A stretch of 5,611 bases of DNA from CAYTQK01 sp964439745 (GCA_964439745.1 CAYTQK010000217.1:1-5611), one strand, 5' to 3'. Numbered from the stretch's first letter, positions 1 through 5,611 are shown. Translations and numbers: made by a program. The notes: generated by a model not told the origin, from the letters alone.

Positions 1-541
1 CCGGGGGCAACGCCATGATCAGCCAGCCCGGCCAGGCATCCGGCAGAACGGCCAGGCCGAAAAAGGTGCCGGAACCGAGAATCTCCCGCACGGCGGCGAT
101 GGAAGCCAGGGCCAGGGCAAAGCCCAGGGCTTGGCCGATGGCGTCGGCACCGGCGGTGATGACCCCCTGCTTGGACCCGCACACTTCACAGCGGCAGATG
201 ATCAGGCAGTTGACGATGATCAGCGGGATGTACGGTCCCAGGGTTTTGCTCATGGAATACATGTAGGCGGCCAGAAACCGGTCCACGATGGTCACAAAGG
301 TGGCGATGGTCAAAGTAAAGATAACAATCCGCAGATGCGGTTTGAGCAGGCCGCGAATCAGGCTGACGACCACGTTGGCGCAGAAAAGCACGAACATGAC
401 CGCGCCGGCCATGGTCATGGCCGCCTGCATGCTGCCGGTTACCGCCAGTACCGGGCATAAACCCAGAAGCTGCCGGTAAACGGGATTTTCCGGGATAATG
501 CCCTGGATAAATCGTTCCATCGGAGTGGGTTGATCTGCCAT
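1..541 (-). CDS. rnfE: RnfE, membrane subunit of the Rnf complex (3' end missing)
   Basis: RnfE is an integral membrane subunit of the Rnf ferredoxin:NAD+ oxidoreductase, an ion-pumping complex of the cytoplasmic membrane. The first 180 codons are visible and the frame is open to the left edge; family members are roughly 200-230 residues, so about 20-50 residues are missing. Identity rests on LGLCPVLAVT (residues 26-35, Cys29), GPYIPLIIVNC (102-112, Cys112) and VREILGSGTFFG (151-162). In the family the two conserved Cys, with their RnfA counterparts, hold an iron-sulfur centre within the membrane. Hydrophobic stretches at about 42-60, 70-88, 103-115 and 136-150 fit a multi-pass protein. The ATG at 541 lies 25 bp after rnfG and has AAGGA at 554-558, so it is operonic. 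Oddity: after Cys112 come Cys116, Cys118 and Cys121, where I expect a GRAEAF-like stretch. NqrD is the alternative family, but the neighbouring RnfC with iron-sulfur motifs decides for Rnf. Confidence 0.95.
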   Translation of the reverse strand, partial: MADQPTPMERFIQGIIPENPVYRQLLGLCPVLAVTGSMQAAMTMAGAVMFVLFCANVVVSLIRGLLKPHLRIVIFTLTIATFVTIVDRFLAAYMYSMSKTLGPYIPLIIVNCLIICRCEVCGSKQGVITAGADAIGQALGFALALASIAAVREILGSGTFFGLAVLPDAWPGWLIMALPP

Positions 542-566
542 GTTTTCAACCTGTCCTTTCTGGTGG

Positions 567-1217
567 TTATTCGCTGTTGTTGCCGGAGCTGACCCGTTCG
601 GCCAATTGCGGTTTCAGGTCGGCCACGGTTTTATTAACAATGCTGCAGACGGTTTCCGAAGAGATGGTGGCGCCGGTGATGGCGTCGATCTCGTGGGGTT
701 TATCCGCCCCGTCCTTGACGACTTTCATTTGTTTGTCGGTTGTCTGTCCGGCAAACTGGGCCCGCCAGTCCGGTTCCACGATCTTGGCACCCAGGCCGGG
801 TGTTTCCTTCTGCCCCAGCACAAAAAGGCCGGTGATTTTTTTGGCCCGGGGCGACAATCCGATCAGCAGTTCCACCTGGTCGGCGTATCCCTGGCCGGAG
901 GCCTTGGCCACCCAGCCCAGGACATTGCTATCCCGGGTGGCCTGGAAAACACTGTAGGAGGTCTGGCGGCCGTTCTGGTCCACGGTGAGCATCAGCCGTT
1001 CCGACTGGAGCGGCTCTTGGGCTTCAGCCGCCTGTTCCGCCCCGGCCCGGCCGAAAATCAGTTCCGGGATCTGCTGCCGGGTTTCATTGATTTTGTTCTC
1101 CTCGATAACCGGGGAAAACTTGATATGGACGCCGGCCAGGGCCGCGCCATAAAACATGGCCAGCACCAGTACCAGCCAGGCCTGCTTGAAAAAATTGTTG
1201 CCGTTTTGGTTTGCCAT
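567..1217 (-). CDS. rnfG: RnfG, periplasmic-facing flavoprotein subunit of the Rnf complex
   Basis: RnfG carries covalently bound FMN and passes electrons on the outer face of the membrane within the Rnf complex. The 216-residue protein has one N-terminal hydrophobic anchor (about residues 13-30) followed by an FMN-binding domain. Visible landmarks are ETPGLGAKI (138-146), typical of RnfG/NqrC, and the flavinylation motif DAITGATIS, which fits Dxx(s/t)gAT with Asp178 and acceptor Thr184. ApbE flavin transferase is the known modifying enzyme for this motif; no apbE is seen here. The length matches the family. The ATG at 1217 follows rnfD by 19 bp, with AAAGG at 1227-1231 nine bases upstream, so the two are co-translated from one message. 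NqrC is the related alternative, rejected because the operon contains an iron-sulfur RnfC. Confidence 0.96.
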   Translation of the reverse strand: MANQNGNNFFKQAWLVLVLAMFYGAALAGVHIKFSPVIEENKINETRQQIPELIFGRAGAEQAAEAQEPLQSERLMLTVDQNGRQTSYSVFQATRDSNVLGWVAKASGQGYADQVELLIGLSPRAKKITGLFVLGQKETPGLGAKIVEPDWRAQFAGQTTDKQMKVVKDGADKPHEIDAITGATISSETVCSIVNKTVADLKPQLAERVSSGNNSE

Positions 1218-1236
1218 TTTCCGGCGCCTTTCTTTT

Positions 1237-2247
1237 TTATTCCTGTTTGCCCGTATCCCCGAATGGTCGGGGGATGGTCCAGCGATTGATCAGCGGCGTC
1301 AGGGCATTCATCAGCAGTACCGCGAACATGACTCCCTCGGGATAGCCGCTGAAGACCCGCAGCAGCATGATGATCGCGCCGACCCCGATACCGAAAATCC
1401 ATTTTCCCCGGGGGGTCAGCGGAGTGGTAACCGGGTCGGTGGCGATATAAAACGCACCGAACAGCAGGGCCCCGCCAAAGAGGTGATGCCAGACGCTCCA
1501 GGCGGAGCCAGCCCCGACGATATCGGCCAGTCCGCCCAGGATGATCGTGGTCGCGATAACGCCGGCCGGGATTTCCCAGGAGGCCGTGCGGCGGAGGCAC
1601 AGGTAAACGCCGCCCAACAGGCAGGCGATGGCGCTGACTTCTCCCAAAGAACCGTTGGTGGTACCGATGATCAGATTCATCAGGGGGGTGACTTCGCCGC
1701 CCTGCTTGAAGGCCGTCAGGGGTGTGGCCATGGTCATGACATCAACCGTGCTGCCGTCGTCCAGGTAGCCCGAGGCGGCCATGCTGCCGGCAAAGGAGAT
1801 CATGACAAAGGCGCGGCCCACCATGGCCGGGTTGAAGATGTTCATGCCCAGCCCGCCGAAAATGACCTTGCCGATGCCGATGCCCACCACGGATGCGATG
1901 ACGCCGACGTACCAGGGCGCCGTGGCCGGCAGGGACAGGGCCAGGATAATAGCGGTAATGGCCGCGGAACCGTCGGAAAGGGTGACGGGTTTCTTCCGCA
2001 AGGCGGTGAAAACCGCTTCGGCGGCCAGGCAGCTGATCAGGCAGATGGCCAGCTGAATAACGGCATACATGCCGAAGACAATGACGGAAACCAGTACCAG
2101 GGGAATAAGCGCGATCAGTACGTCGGCCATCATCCGGCGGGTGGTAAAGGCCGTGTTGGACAGGTGCGGCGAACTGACCGCCTGGAATACCCGCTCGGCG
2201 CTATCGCCGGCCGGGTTGGCTTGGGTTGCTTGCGTGGTTTCATTCAT
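1237..2247 (-). CDS. rnfD: RnfD, membrane flavoprotein subunit of the Rnf complex
   Basis: RnfD (NqrB/RnfD family) is a multi-pass membrane subunit thought to take part in the ion channel and to hold covalent FMN. The 336-residue protein is close to the usual length. Family signatures seen are SPHL near the N-terminus (26-29), GGLGMNIFNPAMVGRAF (131-147), FGAFYIATDPVTTPLTPRG (263-281) and GYPEGVMFAVLLMN (301-314). The flavinylation motif is DVMTMAT, with Asp169 and acceptor Thr175; the residue before Ala-Thr is Met rather than the more usual small residue. Hydrophobic segments occur through about 42-78, 95-130, 190-218, 228-245, 255-272, 283-300 and 305-320. The ATG at 2247 lies 62 bp after rnfC, the longest gap inside the rnf operon; that gap holds a strong hairpin. 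The candidate ribosome site AAGG is about 12 bases upstream, a loose spacing. rnfG follows after 19 bp. Confidence 0.96.
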   Translation of the reverse strand: MNETTQATQANPAGDSAERVFQAVSSPHLSNTAFTTRRMMADVLIALIPLVLVSVIVFGMYAVIQLAICLISCLAAEAVFTALRKKPVTLSDGSAAITAIILALSLPATAPWYVGVIASVVGIGIGKVIFGGLGMNIFNPAMVGRAFVMISFAGSMAASGYLDDGSTVDVMTMATPLTAFKQGGEVTPLMNLIIGTTNGSLGEVSAIACLLGGVYLCLRRTASWEIPAGVIATTIILGGLADIVGAGSAWSVWHHLFGGALLFGAFYIATDPVTTPLTPRGKWIFGIGVGAIIMLLRVFSGYPEGVMFAVLLMNALTPLINRWTIPRPFGDTGKQE

Positions 2248-2281
2248 GGTTTGATCATACCTTGCTTATGTCTGCAGACCT

Positions 2282-2300
2282 CTGCCCGCTGTCCGGGCAG
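2282..2300 (-). other. Hairpin in the rnfC-rnfD intergenic gap
   Basis: The sequence CTGCCCG, a five-base loop, then CGGGCAG forms a perfect seven-base, GC-rich stem 10 bases after the rnfC stop. No T-run follows, so it is not an intrinsic terminator. A ten-base palindrome GTCTGCAGAC (2270-2279) follows nearer to rnfD. Such structures often protect or process polycistronic mRNA and could set different levels of the soluble RnfC and the membrane subunits; that role is inferred. Confidence 0.5.
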
Positions 2301-2309
2301 CGTCAGCGG

Positions 2310-3677
2310 TTACTGTTTTTTCGCTGCTGCCTGGGCCTTGCCCAGCCGGATCAACTGCACCAGCGGCAGGCTGGCCGGACAGGTGTAGGCGCAGCAGCCG
2401 CATTCGATGCAGGCCATGATATGGTAAGCCTCGGCCACATCCGGGGCCTGGTTGCGGGCGGCCATGGCCAGCTTGGTGGGAACCAGGTTCATGGGGCAGA
2501 CATCCACGCAGCGGCCGCACCGGACGCAGGCTGTTTCCGCCGCTTTTTTGACATCATCCCGGATGAGCACGGTGACGCCGCTGGTGCCCTTGGTGACCGG
2601 CAGATCCAGGTCGGTAAAGGCAAAGCCCATCATGGGGCCGCCGGAGATTACCCGCACGGCGTCGGTGGTCAGGCCGCCGCAGTAATCGATCAGGGCGCGG
2701 TACGGCGTGCCGATGGGTACGAACAGGTTCTTGGGCTGACGAATGCCGGCGCCGGTCACGCAGATGACCCGGTGGGTCAGCGGTTTTTTCTTTAAAACGG
2801 CAAAGGCCATGGCACAGGCCGTGCCGACGTTGCTGACCACCACGCCCACGTCCAGCGGCAGGGCGCCGGGCGGGACCTTGCGGCCGGTCACCGCCACGAT
2901 GAGATGTTTTTCACTGCCCTGGGGATACTTGGTCTTCAGGGCGGCCACCTCGATGCCGGTACCCTGGGCAGCCCGGCGGACCGCTTCCACCGCCTGGGGC
3001 TTGTTGTCTTCAATGGCGATGACGGTTTTATCCGCCCCGGCGGCCCGGGCGGCGATCAACGTCCCGGCCACCAACGCCCGGGAGGCTTCCACCATGAGGC
3101 GGTAGTCCGCGGTCAGGTAGGGTTCGCACTCGCAGCCGTTGACCAGCAGGACATCCACCGGTTTTTCCTTGTTGGGTGTCAGCTTGACGTGGGCCGGAAA
3201 GGCGGCTCCGCCCAGGCCGACGATGCCGGCCTCGCTGATGGCGTCGATAATGGCCTGGCGGTCCAGCCCGGCGATGCCTGCCGTCTCCCAGTTATCGGAT
3301 ACCAGTTCGGCGTATAATTTTTTACTGTCGGCGGTGGCGTCCCCGTTCTCCGCGGTGATGGGCAGCGCCGGAACCCGCCGGCCGGTGGGCAGGGTGACAT
3401 TGACCAGTTTCTTGACCTTGCCGCTGAAGGGAGCATGGATGGGGGCCGAAACAAAGCCGCCGGCCTGGCCGACCACATCGCCGAGCTGGACTTCCTGCTT
3501 GGTTTTTACGGCCGCCTTGCAGGGTGCGCCGATATGCTGTGAAAGCGGTAAAACAACTGTCTCCGGGGCGGGCAGGACCTCGATGGGGGCGTCCGCGGAA
3601 AACAGTTTCTGATCCGGGGGATGAACCCCCCGGGAAAAGGTGCCTTTTCCGCCGAGTCCGGCTGAAAATGATGCCAT
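2310..3677 (-). CDS. rnfC: RnfC, iron-sulfur and NADH-site subunit of the Rnf complex
   Basis: RnfC is the cytoplasmic, membrane-attached subunit where NAD(H) reacts, with FMN and two [4Fe-4S] clusters. Numbering from the ATG at 3677 (455 residues): GVHPPDQK (17-24) is the typical N-terminal RnfC motif; GIVGLGGAAFPAHVKL (151-166) and VNGCECEPY (179-187) belong to the Rossmann-like flavin/NAD domain shared with complex I subunit NuoF; KYPQGSEKHLI (250-260) follows. The C-terminus has two ferredoxin-type motifs, Cys384-387-390-394 and Cys423-426-429-433, with an extra Cys428 in the second. No membrane segment is seen, as expected. An in-frame ATG at 3689 would add four residues, but only the 3677 ATG has a well-placed GGAG (3684-3687, six-base spacer), so I chose it. 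It is the first gene of the rnf cluster, with rnfD, rnfG and rnfE following. The iron-sulfur motifs distinguish it from NqrA. Confidence 0.97.
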   Translation of the reverse strand: MASFSAGLGGKGTFSRGVHPPDQKLFSADAPIEVLPAPETVVLPLSQHIGAPCKAAVKTKQEVQLGDVVGQAGGFVSAPIHAPFSGKVKKLVNVTLPTGRRVPALPITAENGDATADSKKLYAELVSDNWETAGIAGLDRQAIIDAISEAGIVGLGGAAFPAHVKLTPNKEKPVDVLLVNGCECEPYLTADYRLMVEASRALVAGTLIAARAAGADKTVIAIEDNKPQAVEAVRRAAQGTGIEVAALKTKYPQGSEKHLIVAVTGRKVPPGALPLDVGVVVSNVGTACAMAFAVLKKKPLTHRVICVTGAGIRQPKNLFVPIGTPYRALIDYCGGLTTDAVRVISGGPMMGFAFTDLDLPVTKGTSGVTVLIRDDVKKAAETACVRCGRCVDVCPMNLVPTKLAMAARNQAPDVAEAYHIMACIECGCCAYTCPASLPLVQLIRLGKAQAAAKKQ

Positions 3678-3683
3678 GTCTGT

Positions 3684-3687
3684 CTCC
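3684..3687 (-). promoter_or_regulatory. Ribosome binding site that decides the rnfC start
   Basis: On the minus strand GGAG stands six bases before the ATG at 3677. No Shine-Dalgarno-like purine run precedes the alternative ATG at 3689, whose upstream bases read TTATTCGACGC. The site overlaps that upstream ATG, which would have to be skipped. This is seen directly; use of the site is inferred. Confidence 0.6.
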
Positions 3688-3704
3688 ATGCGTCGAATAA
3701 TTTA

Positions 3705-3753
3705 CTTATAGTCAAAAATCATTTAATTTCCATTTTCGTTATAAAAAAGTCAA
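3705..3753 (-). promoter_or_regulatory. Candidate promoter region of the rnf operon
   Basis: This AT-rich stretch precedes rnfC. A TTGACT box (3748-3753) matches the -35 consensus at five of six positions and has an A-tract just upstream, like an UP element. At a 17-base spacer its -10 would be GAAATT (3725-3730), a weak match. A separate TATAAG box (3705-3710) fits a -10 better but has only ATGGAA as its -35. With TATAAG as -10, transcription would begin roughly 20 bases before the 3677 ATG, just leaving room for the GGAG site. Which pair is used cannot be decided by eye. Confidence 0.4.
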
Positions 3754-3761
3754 TCTTTTTT
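3743..3761. repeat. Perfect inverted repeat around the TTGACT box
   Basis: The plus strand reads AAAAAAG, five bases TCAAT, then CTTTTTT, giving seven-base perfect arms (3743-3749 and 3755-3761). The candidate -35 box of the rnf promoter lies within it. It could be an operator or simply two A/T tracts that shape the promoter; the low complexity makes chance plausible. Confidence 0.45.
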
Positions 3762-3827
3762 TTGTACCGGCCTAGATAGCCGCTTGGATTTGTTGATAAA
3801 TAACGGGGAATAAAAAGAATCCTGCTG

Positions 3828-3841
3828 CCGAACGGTTTCGG
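3828..3841 (-). terminator. Weak candidate terminator after the deacetylase-epmA pair
   Basis: On the minus strand CCGAA and TTCGG form a five-base stem with a four-base loop about 50 bases after the epmA stop. A T-rich run (TTCTTTTTATT) follows only after eight further bases, so this is not a classical intrinsic terminator. It is listed because it is the best stem-plus-T-tract found between epmA and rnfC. If it does not work, epmA transcripts could read through into rnfC. Confidence 0.25.
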
Positions 3842-3892
3842 GGCAAAGGCCGCGGCCGGCGGGCGAAAGGCATTTTTTTGATTTATCAGGGG

Positions 3893-4807
3893 TCAGAGAG
3901 ATTCCGGGACAAAGGCCACCACCTGGCCGATGTCGGCGGCGTCGCAGAAGAGCATGGCCAGGCGGTCCAGGCCCAGGGCATTGCCGGCCGCCGGTGGCAT
4001 TCCCCCGATCTCTTGCAGAAAGGATTCCGGCCAGGGGTGTGGAGTCCGCCCGGCCCGGCGTTGACGCTGTTCTTCTTCGGCAAAACGCTGCCGGTAGTTG
4101 TCGGTGCCGGTCAGCTCGGAAAAGCCGTTGGCCAGTTCCAGGCCGGCAATATAAAGTTCCACCCGTTCCACCGTATCCGGCAGACCGGGTTTTTCCCGGG
4201 CCAGGGAGCCGCCCGGATGGCGCGGATAGTCCACCAGGAATACCGGCTGATCGTATCCGGCCGCCAGGGCCGGTTCAATGGTCAAGCCCATGAGCTCGTC
4301 AAAGGTCTGCCGCCGCAGGGCTTCGGCCAGGGAGATCCCGGCATGGCGGTCGAAGGCCTCGGCCACGGTCAGCCGGGGCCAGCCCGGGGACAGGTCAATG
4401 TCTCTGCCCTGGTAGGGCAGGGCCGCTGCACCGGTCAGGGCGGCGGTCGCAAACCGGATCAGTTCTTCGGTTTCGGCCATGAGATCGGTATAGTCGGCCC
4501 CGGCGCGATACCATTCCAGCAGGGTGAATTCCGGCAGGTGCCGGCGGCCGCGCTCGGCCCGGCGGAAGACCTTGCAGATCTGGAACAGGCGGGGGCATTT
4601 TTCCGACAAAAGGCGCTTCATGGCGATTTCCGGGGACGGCTGCAAAAACCAGTCACCGGCGGGCTGCGGCTCGATATGCGCCTCCGGCAGAAGGGCCGGC
4701 AGGCGGCAGGGGGTCTCGATTTCCAGGTATTGATGGCGGTGAAAAAAGTCCCGGACGGCGGTCATCAGGCGGTCGCGAACGGCGAGGTTGGCAAGAGGTG
4801 GCGGCAT
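3893..4807 (-). CDS. epmA: EpmA-type elongation factor P beta-lysine ligase (GenX/PoxA)
   Basis: EpmA activates a lysine (in E. coli, (R)-beta-lysine made by EpmB) with ATP and joins it to a conserved lysine of elongation factor P, helping ribosomes through proline runs. It is a class II lysyl-tRNA synthetase paralogue lacking the anticodon-binding domain, and at 304 residues (E. coli 325) it has only the catalytic core. Motif 1 is at about 16-37 (LEIETPC), motif 2 at 76-101 (FQICKVFRR then HLPEFTLLEWYR), GLELANGFSEL at 222-232, and motif 3 at 275-290 (GNALGLDRL). Ala277 aligns with E. coli Ala298, a residue linked to beta-lysine preference over alpha-lysine. Motif 2 reads FRRAE where FRNEE is expected. 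The ATG at 4807 is the only usable upstream start; it lies 14 bp after the deacetylase stop without a clear ribosome site, suggesting translational coupling. efp and epmB are not visible here. Confidence 0.9.
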   Translation of the reverse strand: MPPPLANLAVRDRLMTAVRDFFHRHQYLEIETPCRLPALLPEAHIEPQPAGDWFLQPSPEIAMKRLLSEKCPRLFQICKVFRRAERGRRHLPEFTLLEWYRAGADYTDLMAETEELIRFATAALTGAAALPYQGRDIDLSPGWPRLTVAEAFDRHAGISLAEALRRQTFDELMGLTIEPALAAGYDQPVFLVDYPRHPGGSLAREKPGLPDTVERVELYIAGLELANGFSELTGTDNYRQRFAEEEQRQRRAGRTPHPWPESFLQEIGGMPPAAGNALGLDRLAMLFCDAADIGQVVAFVPESL

Positions 4808-4821
4808 GGCGTGGTCGCGGA

Positions 4822-5611
4822 TCAGACGGTTTTTTCCAGGTATTCATCTTCCGGACGGTTCTGGAGAAAAACCTTCAGGTACCGGCCGGATTCGGCCTGG
4901 TCATACCATTGCCGGCCGGTTTGGCGGCATTGCGGGCAGGCGTGCAGGGGGATGTGCACGGCCAGGATCCGGCCGCCCCGGTCGGAGGCCGAATCGATCC
5001 GCAGGGCGCCGCTGCATTTTTCACAGATCCGCACGGTTTCCTTCTGGGTTTCGTAAATGCCGTCCGTGTCATAGAATACCCGGTTGGTGCGCTCTTCGAA
5101 TTCGCCGGCCTGCTGCTGCCGCTGCCGGGTCAGATCATGACGCTGCTGCCAGATCTGCAAGGCGGTCTGGCCGATTTTGTGCACCTGCCGGGTGACCGCC
5201 TCGGTCTGGCGGATCTTGGCCGGATCGTAGCCCGGTTCGGTGATCTTGCTGTAATCCATGCCGGCCATGGCCAGGATGATGCCGACGTTGACATAGGGCA
5301 GGGCGCCCTCAATGGAGTAGCCGCCTTCCAGCACGGCGATGTCCGGCTGCAGCAGTTCGTTCAGCCGGGCGTAGCCCTGGGCGGAAAAGAGCATGTCGGT
5401 CAAGGGATCGGTGTAATGATTGTCCTGGCCGGCGGAGTTGATGACCAGGTCCGGCTTGAATTCGTCCAGTACCGGCAAAACCACGGTTTCAAGGATATGG
5501 AGAAAACCTTTCGCGGATGTCCGGGGTGGCAGGGGGATATTGAGGGTGCGGCCGGCGGCGTTGGGGCCGCCCATTTCTTCGGGAAAACCGGAACCGGGGT
5601 AGAGCGTCCGG
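4822..5611 (-). CDS. Histone deacetylase/acetylpolyamine amidohydrolase family protein with zinc-ribbon tail (5' end missing)
   Basis: A zinc-dependent deacylase of the HDAC/AcuC/acetylpolyamine amidohydrolase superfamily, which removes acyl groups from lysine side chains or polyamines; the substrate is not determinable here. Only the last 262 codons are visible; the frame enters at the right edge and the N-terminal catalytic His-His and Asp-x-His motifs lie outside. Numbering from the first full codon, RTLYPGSGFPEE (1-12) and PNAAGRTLNIPLP (16-28) match the loop after the active-site histidines; SAGQDNHYTDPL (59-70) contains the expected zinc ligand Asp63; LEGGYSIEGAL (94-104) holds the catalytic Tyr98. 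After the fold, at about 140-190, comes a Gln/Arg/Glu-rich, probably helical linker, then CEKC (196-199) and CPQC (225-228), a zinc-ribbon-like pair not part of the standard HDAC fold. epmA follows 14 bp downstream, so the two probably form an operon. Confidence 0.9.
   Translation of the reverse strand, partial: RTLYPGSGFPEEMGGPNAAGRTLNIPLPPRTSAKGFLHILETVVLPVLDEFKPDLVINSAGQDNHYTDPLTDMLFSAQGYARLNELLQPDIAVLEGGYSIEGALPYVNVGIILAMAGMDYSKITEPGYDPAKIRQTEAVTRQVHKIGQTALQIWQQRHDLTRQRQQQAGEFEERTNRVFYDTDGIYETQKETVRICEKCSGALRIDSASDRGGRILAVHIPLHACPQCRQTGRQWYDQAESGRYLKVFLQNRPEDEYLEKTV

Noticed and set aside
540..1289. A 249-codon open frame on the plus strand
   Set aside because: It mirrors rnfG, whose FMN motif and membrane anchor identify the real coding strand.
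1156..2388. A 410-codon open frame on the plus strand
   Set aside because: It lies wholly antisense to rnfD and the ends of rnfG and rnfC, which have clear family motifs. Its product is rich in Gly, Gln, Asp and His with no recognisable domain, as expected of the mirror frame of GC-rich genes.
567..3677. Assignment of the cluster as Na+-translocating Nqr rather than Rnf
   Set aside because: NqrA has no ferredoxin-type motifs, whereas the first subunit here carries two complete CxxCxxCxxxC sets, and no nqrF-like gene is visible.
2310..3689. The longer rnfC reading from the ATG at 3689
   Set aside because: It has no ribosome binding site upstream, while the ATG at 3677 has GGAG at a six-base spacing. 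The difference is only four residues and cannot be settled by eye.
3790..3806. A TTGTTGATAAATAACGG stretch resembling a Rex (NADH-sensing repressor) operator
   Set aside because: Only the left half resembles TTGTTAA; the right half does not match TTAACAA at the required spacing. Regulation of rnf by Rex would make sense but this site is too poor to claim.
3847..3879. A plus-strand GC-rich stretch followed by TTTTTTT, resembling a terminator
   Set aside because: No plus-strand gene ends here, and the only stem directly before the T-run is about three base pairs.
3878..5056. A 392-codon open frame on the plus strand
   Set aside because: It is antisense to epmA and the deacetylase gene, has biased low-complexity composition and no recognisable motif, so it is a shadow frame.

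Overview
All six genes in this window read on the minus strand, so transcription runs from the right edge to the left. The coding DNA is GC-rich, while the one real intergenic gap is AT-rich. The combination of an rnfC-D-G-E cluster with a bacterial EpmA-type lysine ligase and a class II histone-deacetylase-fold amidohydrolase suggests an anaerobic Gram-negative bacterium. My best guess is a Desulfobacterota (former Deltaproteobacteria) sulfate reducer or relative. That assignment is inferred from gene content and protein style only; no rRNA or other marker is present.

Right block (about 5611 to 3893): the C-terminal two thirds of an HDAC/AcuC/acetylpolyamine-amidohydrolase-type deacetylase, truncated by the window edge and carrying an unusual C-terminal two-CxxC zinc-ribbon-like tail. 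It is followed after 14 bp by a complete EpmA (GenX/PoxA) paralogue of class II lysyl-tRNA synthetase. The two are probably co-transcribed.

Gap (3892 to 3678, about 215 bp): an AT-rich leader with a weak candidate terminator for the upstream pair, a perfect inverted repeat around a TTGACT box, and candidate promoter elements for the rnf operon. The ribosome binding site favours an rnfC start at 3677 over the slightly longer one at 3689.

Left block (3677 to 1): rnfC, rnfD, rnfG and the first 180 codons of rnfE, cut by the left edge. These encode subunits of the Rnf membrane complex, which couples electron flow between reduced ferredoxin and NAD+ to Na+ or H+ translocation. RnfC carries two [4Fe-4S] motifs. 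RnfD and RnfG carry covalent-FMN (flavinylation) motifs. RnfE carries the two conserved membrane cysteines plus three extra cysteines. rnfA and rnfB are not in the window and, since rnfC comes first, are expected beyond the left edge (order C-D-G-E-A-B).

I see no CRISPR array, RNA gene, insertion sequence or phage feature. The window is mostly ordinary core metabolism. The points most worth a second look are the extra cysteine cluster in RnfE, the zinc-ribbon tail on the deacetylase and its pairing with epmA, an altered motif 2 in EpmA, and the hairpin between rnfC and rnfD.
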